A stretch of DNA of 64,000 bases from the NCBI GenBank assembly GCA_002633025.1, contig NMRB01000002.1, forward strand, positions 1,366,918 through 1,430,917, read 5' to 3'. The translations under genes were made by a program, and so were the position numbers. Positions 11,053 through 24,900 of this stretch are shown here, one piece after another. This DNA comes from Notospermus geniculatus. Taxonomy: Eukaryota > Nemertea > Pilidiophora > Heteronemertea > Lineidae. The notes under the pieces were generated by a model that had not been told where the DNA came from, made no database searches, and saw nothing but the letters and a program-made list of their open reading frames with translations. The stretch's first letter is position 1, and each line of letters begins with the position of its first letter.

Positions 11053-14000
11053 CTACCGGTTGATGCTCCCATTAGCACCTAACCCATCAAACAATGAACT
11101 ATCAGTGGAAGGACAACGGTGGATCACGGAATGATTGTAGGCAGGATCATCTGACACACCTTGTTCTGTAAGGACGTTTTGCATTTCACTGGTTTCTTGC
11201 TCTTCTTGCTGCCGACGGCATATTTCGTCAAATTCTTCTGACCATTCCTAAAAGACGGAATTTACAGTCAAAAGCCATTTTACATTTACATGAACACCAA
11301 AAATGGATATTTTTGATGTACATGTACTTCTTTTTCCATTTTCATGGTCAATTCACGACACTTGTAGATCATCAATTGACACCAACTCACCTTAACCTCA
11401 TCACCATACATTTTGACGCTGAAGTCAAACTTGCTTCGCAACCTGGATCCACGATACGTCAGGCCATCTGGCACTCCCTGAAAGTGCAGATTGATTATAG
11501 GGTCGTACACCTTCCCTGCATTGAACATACATGTGTAGATGTAGGGCTTCACAGCAGCTGCCTTGGCAGACTGTTCAGTGCATTTGTGCACAAGTGTCAC
11601 CACTGTCTCTGTGTACACTTCTCTTCTGACACTAGGAGAACATTGGCAACAAGATGAGATCAGAAAAGATATACATGTAAAGGGATTTAAAGAAAGTAAT
11701 ACAACTACCCTGCAAGAGATCTACATGTATCTCTGGTGCAGGCTTGTTTAGTGGGAGGCACTGAGCAGAACATTTCACTTGAATATTGAAAATTCAGCCT
11801 GACATTTTGCACTACCAGGTGATTGATACCTACCGGTATCTGATCTGAATCAGTCATTTGAGGAAGTGGAGGGTCTGTGATCATCGTGGTATTAAGGATC
11901 AAGTTCTTGTTATGGCACATCATGACTTCTTCACTGCACATGTGAACATCTACCTTCACGTAACTGTCGTCTATAAGAAAGTACAACGTTAGAACATAAG
12001 ACATAACATCTGTTATGAGTGAAATCCTCTGATCCTAATGAGGAACCGGAGGAACTAGTCCGTGATGTGGCGCTGACGAACAACTCAGTTAAAACTATGA
12101 CGTTGAAAGTCAAGCCAACGTTATTTGCCATTTAATTCTGAAACTACACCCTACTTTTAGCCCTAATATACCTGAAGTAGTCCATTGAATTTCAAATTTT
12201 AAACGTTTATTATCAAGTATAATACTGACTCAATGTACCTGAACGTTTCCAAATGAAAATTCAAGCAGGAACATGTTGAATTTCATCGATAAAATTGACC
12301 ATTTTAGTGTAAACAACAGACCGAAGAGCAACGTCATTGATTCTGAATGACGTATCGCACATAACGTCACGGACGATGCGCGACGTTACTGACGTTTTCT
12401 ACGTCGCAATGCATGCACTTTTGTGTTAAAACTGAGTTCAGTTGTTCCCCAGCGCCTCCTTTGGGCACGCCGGTTCCCCATTGGTTTCTAAAGAGCCTCC
12501 TGCTGTCAGCAAATTAGAAGCGGGAGTGTAATGGCACACATATCTTACCATCCATATCTCCTAACTTCATCTGCCTCATGTATTGCATACGGAACATGAA
12601 TGCTTCCAAGATGAAAGCTACAATAACAGTCATCACAACCTGAATGAAAAAAGACAAAAACATGCTGTTGTGCACATGACAAAAGAATGGACACATTGAA
12701 AATTAACTCTTAAGCGGCCCATACACGATCAATATTATTGCACAATATGAGGATCACAATGGGCAATATTATTGCCAATCTTTCTTCTACCCATCATGCA
12801 AAAAGCACACGACCACCTATTTGGGCCCCATATTGTGCAATAATATTGCGCTGTGTATGGGCGGCTTTAGGAAGCCACTCACAAAACATGTCTCTGTATA
12901 AATTGGGGCCAATTGCCAAGTAGGACTAGATAGTCTGTTGTAAACTTACCATCATCACAATATAGAACAACATGAAGAATATCCTACTCCATTCAGTGGC
13001 CACAGCTGCATAACCATCCATAATGATGAACCAGTTATTGACTACAGTCAACTCAAACAAAGTCACTGAAAAATGCAACAGAAAAACCAATGTGTTGTCA
13101 TGCTGTCACAGCTCAAGGATTGATTCATGTAGGAAAGAAATTGACCTACTTGGTCTTTTAGGGAAGCTGCTGCACCTCTTGGTGACCAAGAATAGCAACA
13201 CTACTTTGCACCAAATCACTGCTTTAAACCTGCACAGCTGGAAAGGACAGTATGGACTTACCACCACCATTCAATAAGCTTTTGAAGTTATTCAGGTAGT
13301 AATATCCATGTGTTTCATTGTTGTTTTTGTAGTAAATTTCAACACTGGTGTTGCTGAAAAACAAGGATAGAGCACATTAGCAGTAAAATGCTTCTGTTGG
13401 CACTATTTGAGATAGGTATACCTGTATTGTGATCTGTAGCGCTTGTCATCTGTATTTGTTCAGCTAGTAGAAAGAAGGACAACACCAATCAATCACGTTG
13501 CAAACCCTTGAAACAAAAACTTACACACAACAGTTCTCCATGTTGAAATGTGAAAACAGCTCAATCCCAATGATGGCGAAGAAGTAGTAGATAAGTATAA
13601 TGGAGACAGCTAAGCTGACCATTCTTGACACCAAGATGAAGAAGGTGCCAAGCACATCACGGAAGCGCTTTTTAAACTTGAACACACGCAGCAGACGGAA
13701 GGGTCGTAGAATGATGATGAAGTAGAAACTCTCTGCGATCATGCCGCCAATTGCCAGGGCTGTTACAAGGAAGTCAAAGCTGAAAAGAGTATGGAAAAGT
13801 TAATTGATAAGTGTCACCAATAAAGGGATCCAACATTCCAAAGCCAATATCAAGCAAACCGAAGAAGTTGTCATAACTGCTGAGTAACCTTCATCTGTCT
13901 CAATCATATTAAACATGCCATAAATACCGTACACATGCTGAAAAACTTACATGTTCCATCCAGATGTGAAATACCTTCTTGGTCCCAATCCCAAGATTTT

Positions 14001-17000
14001 GAGGATTGCTTCAACCCCATACACTGCAAGAAGAAAAATCATATCCCGCAAGAACTGCTTATGACGAGAACCAATATAGCATTCCATCATAATCTTCTTC
14101 ATTCACTCAGACATTCAAATCGGATCATCTTTCACAATATCTATCGGTATATCTGCCAGGTATGGAACGTCCAGGTGCATTCTGTTTCTCTTCCTTCTGT
14201 TAAATAGGGGGTTACACCATGGGGGCCCTTAAAGGGGCAGCTGCCTATCCCTATACTACACTTCATAACTTCATCCTTTTGTCAGCAATTCCATTTCTAT
14301 CTCCACACTGAGCATGGATTAGCGAGCTCATACTTACAGCAGACAAACAGTATGGCATACCACGTGTATGTGTATTGATACAAGTTTATTTCATCAGGTC
14401 TGGCTGGAAATACAAGTTAATACATGTATGGTCAGCAACTTTTCCTAACTGAAAACTGAAGGAGAACTGGTGCAAGTGAGGTCCAGAAGGAGAATTGCCT
14501 GGCCTTGATATCATTTCCGTACTCCAATATGCTTGTAAACCCCATTCAAAAGGACCTAAGAGTCCTCATGCCAAGTAGAGGAAGAATGAAAACAGTGAAG
14601 GTTTGAACTTACTTGAAATTTCAATTGTCTCCCACAAATGAGTGATGAAGTTTATTCCAATGATTAAATCTACATAAAAAAGAAGCAGAAAAAATCTCAA
14701 ATTGCAATTGAACTACACTGTACATTTACATGGAATGAAAAGATGTATTTTACATGCAAACTCACCAGATATTACAATTTAACATGTGGGTTAATAAGAA
14801 ATGGGCAGTGGTCAGATAAAAAACGATTTTATTATTACTTACATATAATTATATTGAATGCTTTTCGTGTCACTAGCCAGTAAATAGCTGGAAAAATGAA
14901 AGGCTTTCCATATTAAACCCCAGCGACATGAACACTCTTGGTTGAAACAAAGGAAGGTGCATCTCAGAGCAGATTTCATTGGTAATGCATGCTTCACGTT
15001 AAATTGAATTACATTGGTCACAAAAGAAATTTTGGTGAAAACTGATGCCTGCAGCCAGTGGGCTTTTTAAAACTCACCGTAGAAAATCTTGTTGAAAGGA
15101 TATAAGAAATGTGATGACCAAACAATGCTCGTTATCTTCGGCTGAAAAACATAGAAAATACCATCCATTGCAGATGTAAATCCAAAAAGTATTATAAGTA
15201 CACTACATATATGGCAAACACTGGCCCAAAAAGTAGAATGGGAATCTACATTTAATTGTATAATACACCAAGCATGGTCATGAGAGTAGATGATCGGTAA
15301 TGTCAGAGTGAGGAAAGTTTTCTCAAACCTCACTTTATAGTCATGCGGTAACATTTGGTATAAAGAAAAAAGCTTTTTCAATGGAGTACTCACAGACCAA
15401 CTCAAATCACAAGAGTCATAAATGTGATAAAATTCATCCAAGCTGAGCAATCCGTTACAAGTTTTATTCAGGGACTTGAATGCAAGATAGATATCTCGTC
15501 GACCTGAAAGACATTGAAGTTGGAAATGAACTCACATACAATGTCACATACTAGTGTCCTTGATATTCGAACAGCAGGTCCAGGACCATCCCTGATGAAT
15601 TTGAACCATTTATAAAAGAATGCCGCAAGAGACAGGAAATAATCTAAGAACAAGAACTTACTTTTTCTAGTTCTGTAGTATTTCAATAGACCGGAGAAAT
15701 GTTTGAGTGTGACCTCATTGTGATTCTACAAACAAGGAGAGAAAATGTTATGTATGAAAATACCCTGCAGGGGTATCTGCTTACCAGTAATCAGCATTTT
15801 AAAAGAAACTAATCATTAAGAAAACTTCTTTACCTGTTTACTCACAAGCAACCGAAATGCGTGCCGACATGCTTCCCTCCGATGCAGAAAAAGCTTCTTC
15901 AACTTATTCTTCTCTTGTCCGGTGAATATGTCATAAACAACAGCAAGTAACTGAAAGAAGGAATGACTGAGTACAGAGCAACTGATCCTGAACTTAGCAT
16001 AGCTGATTGATTCAATGGGAGTTGAGTTGTTCATGATACAGAATACAGTCTGGCTGAGGCTAAACTCCCTTTTAGCGACACTTTGCACTCCTCAGGGACA
16101 AAAAGTCTGATCAGTAGGAACAACTCTTCAGCTACCCTAAATAGATGTTTTGCTACAAATCAAGTCAACAGTTTCGTTTACTGACACTTACCAAATTCAT
16201 CAGGAAGTACAATTCAACCGACAGGTAGACAACAAAGAAGATGGCTGAAGCACGGTTGTTTGCATATGCTGGCATCATTACATCTGGATAGCTAAAATAC
16301 AACAAATTGCCAGAATAATCCTGAGGCTTTTTGAGTCTGCAGACCCATCCAAGTTAATTGGTAAGCAAAGCTATCTCCAGGTTGATTGACAGTCCATTCC
16401 AGGACTAGCAGTTACGTAACATGTGGCCCAAAACACCTGGTGACCTGAATCAGTGTTTAGATTTAGTTTCGACAAGGTATGGTCCTTACTTTGCAGTGGT
16501 CAGCAGCACAAACAAGCTCACAAAGCTGTCCTGGATTGTGCTGAAGTACTGTAATTTGAAGATTAGAGACAACTATTAGCCTATGCTTGCTTGTAAAAAC
16601 TTCTGCTGGTGCACTGGTAAAAAAACACAATTAGAATTGTCACTGTCTCAAAAATACAGGGGATGTCAAAACAAAAATGCTATAACAGTAGTCCTTGGTT
16701 CAAAAGGTGAATGATTCACACCAAATTCGCCTAGTTTCAATCTCATTTCATGTAAAAAAATATGTGCCATATTCGGCATAATATAAAAAGGAACTCACCG
16801 TATCCCCAGGGACACCATTAAAGATATAGAAACCTGAAATGTAACAGGAGTCTCTGTCACTTCTAAAAGCAGACACCTACCAACAAAACACCATAATATG
16901 AACAAACAGGGTTTCAGCATCAGCAGAAAGAGAGTAATATACATTTCATAGAAGAAAAGTACATGTACCCATATTACATAGCCATCATGCAAGGTGTTTG

Positions 17001-18276
17001 TTTCAGCATGTGTTTACAGGGTGAGAAATTGAGTCTTTTGTGGAACATTTTACCTGATGATTGAAATACACTTCATGCCACCAATACTTACTTCACAAAT
17101 GTATAGAAAACTACACAGAGAACTGCAAGAGATTAGTATGGTCCACGACACTTACCAAGAATAGAGAAGATTAACATGAAGAAAAGGAGAAGCACCAACA
17201 TGTCAATGATGGGAAGAAGAGACTGCATCAACTGCCGCACAAACCTGGAACAAGGGGAGGATGTTTACAGTGGATTTCATCACAGGTGGTTGTCCTCAAT
17301 ATAGAGCATACAAGTAACTCTGGTGAAGCTGATACACAGATATAAACGAAATATTATTCATCCTTCACTAACCTTCGTACTCCTCGACAGAAATACGAGT
17401 CAAGCAAAAAGATAGGTCTCAGTGCACGTGTAATACGAACGTGACTCGTCTGACGAACCAAGACAACCAGGGCTTCAACGAGCATGATGAATAGCACTGA
17501 CAACTGGAGGAGAATCAGATGACAAAAGCATCAATAATGAAAACTGAGAGTGTTCTTTACATGATCTTTTGTCTGCTATTTCTTACAACTGATGAAGATA
17601 GATGAAGGCAAAGAACCAAGGAAAGCTCAGTCTGATAAATATATCAGAGCAATACTTACTTTGATCATGGTCCTGATATGTTTGACAAATGTCTTTATCC
17701 CAAGCCATCTCAATTTTAGTACCAGCTCTATACAAACAACCAGCAGACCAAACACCTCCAGTGATGAATGTACCTGAAAGGCAGGATGGAGAAGTCTCAG
17801 AGAACATTCACAATCAGATCAGACATGTCAGAACATTCCACAATTAAGAATCTAGGTCAAATGAGCTAAAAGCGAATACCTTTCTAATTAGGGTTTTCCC
17901 CACAGAAACATTGTAAATCATGAAATACAGCTATTATAGTCATATCTATTTGATATTAGAAGTAACTTTTTACTTTCACATTGGATTGTACTTACAGGAA
18001 CTGGGACAGAAACCACAGCAGGTTCCTCAAACAATGCAAGTGACAGCAACATCACAGATGCTACCAAGTCAATGGCGTAGAAAATTCTATTGTGAGCAAT
18101 AAAATAGGCCGGGAGTGCATTCTGATTCTTTGGGTGGGTGGAAAATTTGTCATTATCTAGGCCTTCCTGCAGGAATATAGCTGCTTCTTGGTAGTTCATC
18201 TCCCATTGTGCTTTCCGCTGCTTGTCCCGAATATGCTGATCAAGTTCATCAGGGGTGCATATGTCTGGTGTCCCAG
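11053..18276 (-). CDS. TPCN1: Two-pore calcium channel, TPC1-type
   Basis: Endolysosomal cation channel with two six-helix repeats. Exons read right to left: 17996-18276, 17660-17773, 17373-17503, 17156-17244, 16799-16833, 16490-16548, 16192-16291, 15834-15950, 15662-15725, 15394-15503, 15078-15141, 14843-14872, 14613-14669, 14338-14399, 13951-14033, 13525-13779, 13262-13353, 12950-13065, 12549-12639, 11834-11970, about 11391-11626, 11053-11247. The first holds [18 protein letters not shown], a TPC1 hallmark. Pore I has TTANYPDVMMP, and the linker has the EF-hand-like [15 protein letters not shown]4 of repeat II has [16 protein letters not shown], pore II has [12 protein letters not shown], and the last helix has [18 protein letters not shown]. 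The start codon lies in an upstream exon that I could not find; an in-frame stop precedes the acceptor at 18276. Exon boundaries near 11626 are approximate. Confidence 0.9.
12712..12866. mobile_element. Foldback MITE with TTA target duplication
   Basis: Terminal arms AGCGGCCCATACAC and ATGGGCGGCT plus inner matching CAATATTATTGCACAATATG words form an inverted repeat of about 35 bp per side. TTA flanks both ends (12709-12711 and 12867-12869), the 3-bp TWA target typical of PIF/Harbinger-related MITEs. It sits in a TPC1 intron. Confidence 0.6.
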
Positions 18277-19375
18277 CTGCAATTTGCCCAACAATTCACT
18301 GTCAGACAAAGAACCTGAAATGAGGACAACAAATACAAATCAACTCATACTCTTAAAGTTGTTAAAAAACTGATTTAAAGTGATTTTTTTTCAAATGGAT
18401 GTATCGTGACGTCAAGCATGCGCACAACGTTACTTAACTGGGTCGCTTAGCAGTAAACAGGACTTAGTCCTTATGCTGAAGAAGATGATGATGATGATGA
18501 TGATTTGAAGAACCCTATAGGCCTAGGCCTATGACTATAGCGATTCCGTGTGAAAATATTCCTATCGTGGATGGAGTACTTCTTTGTCCCTTTGACGATG
18601 AAAAACTGTGTGCTGTTTGAATAATCTTCCTTTCTTTCTTTATGTGTTACACAGACCATGTAGCTAGCCTACACAGTGCAGTGACAGTGTACATGGACGG
18701 TCTGCAGCGCAGGTCTGGACATTTCGTCCTCGAACTACCAGTACCAGTCAGTCATCAGTGATTCTCAAATCGAGTAAACTCACTGCCTGCACGATGTGGC
18801 CGTGTTCGCAATTCATGACTTAAGGCGGAGGTATGGTCATTATTTATTATTTTATCGGTGTCTTCCCTGTCCCCTGAAGCCATTTCTCCACATCCTTGTT
18901 TTGGTTTAGTGCGAATTGAGCATTCCTTGTTGAAAAAGGTTTTTCGAACCCAAACCCTCTTCGGACCGAATCGGGTATTTCCGACCCAGTAAAAATGCGC
19001 CCGTAAAGTTCCGAACATTACCGACGGTGATCCGACCGCCGGTAGTTTGCGTACCCGATCAAATCCATGAAGAGTAATATCGCCAATTTGTGCAGCGCTT
19101 GAGACGAAAAGTCTTACAAATATTGGTCAAATAACCATCGATTAAATGCGAAGACAACCTGCCTGGGTACTGACTGTTAATATAAACAGTGCGTGCCTTT
19201 CATATACTTTCTCTTTTTGGCCAAATTTCCCAGTTGAGAATGAACGTCGGCTATCAATGTCTGTCAATAATAATGCACTGACAGCAGCACAGTAGCCTAC
19301 AGCATGAGCATGCATGTACAGTGCAGAGTGCGCGCAGTGACAATGCATTGTGGCGTTCATACATACATGCATAAG
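18277..19375. other. TPC1 upstream region with (GAT)n microsatellite
   Basis: This should contain the missing first exon(s) and promoter of the channel gene. A GAT trinucleotide run occupies about 18481-18506, and on the minus strand one frame reads it as poly-serine (18471-18659). I cannot show that this frame is translated. No other coding signal is seen. Confidence 0.4.
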
Positions 19376-21071
19376 AACACCGGATCGGACCGAATCGGAG
19401 CATAAAGTCACCGAATCGGAATCAACTAACATTCATTTTTCTTCTTTAAAACGCAGGAACCATGAATTATAATGACTTAGAAATAAAAATAAAAGGCAAA
19501 TTTCAATTTTAACGTTGCATTTTTATCTACCGTCTGAAACGCGCATGCTGTCACGCAGACGGCAAGCACTGTAGTGTAGTGCCACAACTGTATTGACAGC
19601 AGATATGGGAACTAGCTGCTGACATTCGCCTGGCTTTGAACAAAGCCAGTAATCCAGTTCGGCAAAACCAGCAAATTCGGCAACGTTGCTATATATGGCA
19701 ACCTAGTTACGGTAACCATATCGCCCAGGCATAGCTTCTTTTACGATATGACATTGACGGCTATTGCCTGGGACGTTATGGTTTACCCATATGCGCCCTG
19801 TGGAGCATAGTGTATTGGCATGTACTGAATAAAATGCCCAATTACTTGCAAACCTGACTAATTTAGAAATATCAAATGCCGTGAATCCTTTCATGTATCC
19901 TTATGTCTCATAGTGATATTCCAAAAGACTGAAAAATTGGCACAAATTAGGAAAAAACTTTGATACAAAACTCCGTCGAAATGTCACTAACTCATGTAAA
20001 CAAGTCTGCAACACGTAGCTGTCACAAGACCCGAGGTCACGTGACTGGGCGTAGTCGCTGACACTGGATGAGAACGAGACTAACGTCAACTGCCATGACT
20101 GCGCAACTGCATTGCGCGAGACTCTCATCATGGCGTGTCGCCGGCCTGTGCATTTAGATTCGAGGAGTGGATTTCAAAGTCGATTTGGGAAGTACATAAG
20201 GATGGGATTTTACTGAATTCACTCGGAAATGGTGTATCGACGGTAGCTCATCAACACAGGAATACAATATTGTGGATTTTCGTCCTGGTTTGTGAATTAA
20301 CAGTGCCCGCGTGGAATTCGGCGCAGGGTTGCTCCACAGGGAATGTATTGGGCAATCTGAGACTCTGTATGCGCGCTATGTAAAAGTCAGTTTGTAAAAG
20401 CAAAAGCGGAGCATACAGAGTCCCAGTTACTGAGACTAATGGCAACCTTGCGTTGCCATAATCGGCAACGTTGCTGATTTTGGCAGCGGTAACGTTGCCA
20501 AAATCGGCAACCTTCAAATTCAATTTCGCATATCGGATTGAGCGCAAGTCTATCGGAAGTTAAGTTTCCAGTTCATAGGACTGGTGGCAGCACCAGTCGG
20601 CGCTAAAAATCAGCCACGGAAATGCGAGTCTCAGCCACGGATTTTCGAAAAATTTTCGATTTTTGGGTTGATTTGTCCAGGGTCATGGAGCATACTTCAC
20701 CCCATCCCTTCCATAAAAGAGCAATAAATGAATAATTCCCATTTCCAACACATTTCAATGCTGTTTAATGCCTACAGAGCAGTGAATGCGACTTGTGAGC
20801 TACTTACCAGTTCGGGGCTGGCTCACAGAACGTTGCCGAATTCAGCAACGGTTGCCAAATTTGGCAACGTTCCAACGTTGCCGAATTTGCTGGTTTTGCC
20901 GAACTGAATCGGAGTTCATTCATCAAAAAAAACCATTATCTCCCGGATGATACGCAATATCTGTTCATGATATTCCATGGACATATAAGAACTTGTTATT
21001 AAACTTCATACCAAACCAAAGCCAACTCCGATTTGGTGCAAAAGTATCCCGATTTGGTCCGATTCGGTGTT
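19376..21071. mobile_element. Candidate 1.7-kb element with nested inverted repeats
   Basis: The outer arms are AACACCGGATCGGACCGAAT at 19376 and its near-perfect reverse complement at 21049-21071 (23 bp, two mismatches). Inner arms containing CAGTTCGGCAAAACCAGCAA lie at about 19656-19690 and inverted at about 20873-20912, close to a perfect match. CGGCAACGTTGC words recur inside. No transposase frame is visible and no clear target duplication was found. It would be a non-autonomous DNA element or a fragmented foldback. Confidence 0.5.
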
Positions 21072-21544
21072 TTTACGAACCGTGCATTGTGTGCAGTGTG
21101 CAGTGAATGACGCTTGCGTGTATCAGTGTAACACATGATGTGAATATTCCTCATCTCAGCCTAAGCTGCGACTTGACACACACGAGTCAAGGACAGCCCT
21201 ACCTACCTAGTCACAGTCACAGACAGTAACTAGACAGAGAACAAATTTAGAATCTCCAATCAGTGCCCCAAAAAAGGTATCTGATAGATGGAATATGCCG
21301 CATCGGACAATAGCATTTGCATTATGTGCCATGAAGTAGGCCTGCTATGTCACTTCTGATCAGGGATTCTAAAGTAGCCGACTCGGGAAATGTATCATCT
21401 TACTTCGGTTGATCTAGACCTGTAGCTGTAGACTGCCAGCATTTCCAAGGTCGGTACCATGGCATAGGATATGATGTGAGAAACTTTGACCTCAGATTAA
21501 GATACAGTCTGTTGAACTCCAGGGCTAGATGAGCTAAGAACAGC

Positions 21545-21894
21545 CAGGGTTATATCTAGGATTTCAGAAGGGCACGGTGCAAACTTTGTGAAAAGGGCAC
21601 TTCAACCTAGAAAAGGGCACTTTTTATTCGCGACATTCCTACTAACGGAATTTGAGAGGCTTGTCAGTTAAAAATGTCTTTATAAACTCCAGTCAACAGC
21701 CAATTTAAGGCAGTTTCTAAGGTGATACAACCAAAAGGGACCATGGCAGAGGGTCTGGGAGGTACCAAAACCTAAATTTTTTTTTTTTTTTTAGGGGCAG
21801 AGCGGCGCCCTAGGGGGTTCAAAAAGGGCACAACGGCGCCCCCTGTCGGCGGCACGGCGTACCGCCGCTCTGAAATGGCCTAGATATAACCCTG
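21545..21894. mobile_element. 350-bp MITE, CAGGGTTATATCTAGG termini
   Basis: CAGGGTTATATCTAGG at the left end is repeated inverted at the right end (CCTAGATATAACCCTG), and ACAGC flanks both sides (21540-21544, 21895-21899). A poly-T run of about 17 bases and GGCGCC-rich sequence lie inside. It has no coding capacity. It ends 96 bp before the RNF20-like start codon. Confidence 0.65.
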
Positions 21895-21990
21895 ACAGCC
21901 ATTCACCATTCAGCTTCAAATTTTGTTTTCAGTCGGTCAACCTACCTGATGACTTCGCCTCTGGACTCTGATTGACAGAACCTCAGTAAG

Positions 21991-24900
21991 ATGGCCTCAA
22001 CACCAGGAGGAAATGCAGCTGCTGGTCCCAGTGCCAGCAATTCTGGTACAACTGGTGAAAACAGTAATAATGGGAGCAATGGCAACAAGCGCTCCTTGGA
22101 AAATACAGCAGCTACTCCCAGTGGACCACCTACTAAGAAAAAGCTTCTCACGTTTGGTGATGTGAAAATGGGGCCAGTCCGTTCTCTGGTAAGTGCAACT
22201 GTGTAAAGGCTGAGTGCAATGAACTGAATTATGTTCGACAATACATAATCAGCAGGGTAAGAACTAAATGGTGCAAAATCCTTGTGTACTCTTGAGTAAG
22301 CAAGTCCTACTGAACCTGGTTTCAAGGAGAGTATTTGTTTTGTAGGAGGAAATGGACATGAAGGTGTTGATTTTCCAAAACAAGAAGCTGACTGAGAAAA
22401 TTGAACAAAGAAGGAAGGCTGAAGAGGAGTTACGTAAACGTATCGAGCAGCTTGAAAAGAGGCAGACAACAGATGATGCAGTATTGTGCATAGTCAACAG
22501 ATACTGGAATCAGGTACAGTTGATTTTGTCTCAAATACAAAAATGTCTGGTTTATAGCTTTACTATCCTCGGTCCTGTCAGTACTGTGCTCTGTGTCACA
22601 CCATGGACTAAAAGCAAAGTTTTATTCTCCCACTGCCACATTGTCCAATTCTTCAAAGTATGCATCGGTTCAAATGTTCTAGGCACTCTGCATGAGTACT
22701 AAAAACTTTCTTTCCACTGCAGCTGGATGAAGATGTACGTGTCTTACTGCAGAGATTTGATGCGGAGACTGCTGATGAAAATGAAAATGAAAGTAAGTTT
22801 TCATCTCTAGGCCTGTGCTATCTGTCTTGAAATTGAATTCCAGGGAATTTCAAAGACTACATGTACCTGCCATCAGATGTAAATCTATATCATGCCGGCA
22901 TTGTTACATGTTCGAATTTGGGCCTTTGGTTTTGATACTTGGTCAGATGTTTGAGTTCCTTGTTTTCAATCTTCTTTAGATCAAAGTGAAGCCACCACTT
23001 CTTTCCTAACCCAACTTTCAACCTGGGACAAACATGAAATAGAAGAATCCCTTCATCGCAGAGTTGAATTATCAAAAAGAGCTATCGGAAAGCTATTGTT
23101 AGCCTTTGACAGGCTATTGCAGCGAAATGAGAGACTGCGGAAAGCAATGTACGGAGAAGACAAAAATAAAGATTTAACAGATTCATTGACGGAGCAAAAG
23201 GAGGATACAGAAACGGAAGGTGAGGGTCGAGAGCAGTCGATTGGGGAAAATGAACCTGACAGACAGGGGCACATTGGTATGTATGTTGGAATATCTTACA
23301 GCAGCGATCTGTTGTATATGGCATAGGTGTGTAGCTGTTGTGAGTATGGTGTCAACGGTAAATGGTCAACACTTAATGTTATTTGTGCACTTTACAATGT
23401 GTGCTGTGACTGTTCCTTGCCATCCACCATTGGGTCACCTGCATTGCATCGGTGTGTATAACGATGATCTGACACAACCCTGCCTCTGGTTTTTTTCCTT
23501 CAGGTCATGGTAAATGTTAAATGTATGTTGGCCTTTCCACAGCCTGTTGTACATAAACAGTGCTTTGGCATGTTATTGGTGTTCGCAGAGAAACATTCTA
23601 ATTCTACAGCATCATGGACAAAGTTTGTCATTTCAGTGTCATTGGAAGTTTAGTTTGGTTCAACGGACAAGCGTCCCCCGATTAATTTCATTCATTTAGT
23701 TTCCTGGCATCTACCGGTACATTAAATTAATTGTTAACCAATTCTAAGGTACGAATTCACTGTAAAGTTACAGTGAAATTGCAGGTGTGTGTGCATTTTC
23801 AGTGTATTTTCCTTGACTTTCAGATGAGAAGCAAGACCAAGAAAAGTTGGAGAAAGAGGAACCTAAAGATGAGTTTAACCTTGATGAGGCCGTAAAAGAG
23901 GAAATGAAGGAGCTACAAGTTGAAAATAAACGTTTGCATAACCTCATTACAGAGTTACATGAATTCAAACACAATAATTCACTGAAGGTTCGTTGCTGTG
24001 TTTCCTCGTAAAAATCTACTATTGGGTGTCATTGGGGAGATTCTCGGGAAGGGATTTTAGAATTAAACCAGTGATTGTCATCTTAGATTTTGAGTACAAT
24101 CTTTACTGAAGTTTTATTCTTTGTGCCCACTGTTTTCACAACTGGTCTCATTCTTTTGCAGCAAAAGGAGTACCAGGAGAAACTTTCTGCTGCAGAAACT
24201 GTGGTTGATGAATTGAGAAACAAGACTGATGACTTAGAATATGATCTCGGTTGTGCAAAGGAAAGAATTATCAAGTTGGAGAAAGAACTGACTGATGACA
24301 AAGTTCACACGCAAGATAACTTCTTTTTTCCAACCGGAGAGACTAAAGGAAAGGCAAGTCCGGTAAATATTGTCTTGTGTATATGTACATGTCATACTTG
24401 AATATACTTCACCTGCCAATAACATTTTACCTCTGAAAGGTGTGGTGTTACATGGTATTGAAATGATAGCATTGTGGAACCCTGTAGATTAGAGTGCAAA
24501 AAGGGTAGCACCATAGCACAAAAAATGGAGTGTTTTAGCATATTAGAATCAGCTTCTTGTTGCATGCGTGGAGAGTGCATGACCTGTGGTGGTGATACAT
24601 AGATATCGTGTGCTCAATTTGTTGTGCCTCAATGCTGGTGTGTTTCATACTGTATGTGTGAAAAAACCGTGAATAATCTATTTGTGATGTACACATGTAC
24701 CGGTAAGAGATGGAACTCAAAATAAGGAGGACCATGCCAGTACTGCTTGCTTGTGTTTGATGCTGTTCTTGTACATTCGGATGGCAATATTTGATATTTG
24801 ATGGCAATTTCAGCTTGGACAATATTATTGCTCTTTTGCTGTAATCTGAACCTACGAATATCACTTACTATTAATCATAGTTATCCAATTGTTCATCTTC

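Noticed and set aside
18471-18659. First coding exon of the two-pore channel with a poly-serine tail
   Set aside because: It ends in a stop within the GAT microsatellite, and no donor in the right phase links it to the exon ending at 18276.
21942-22469. 175-residue minus-strand open frame
   Set aside because: It is the antisense shadow of RNF20-like exons 1 and 2 and crosses a real intron. There is no similarity or splice support of its own.
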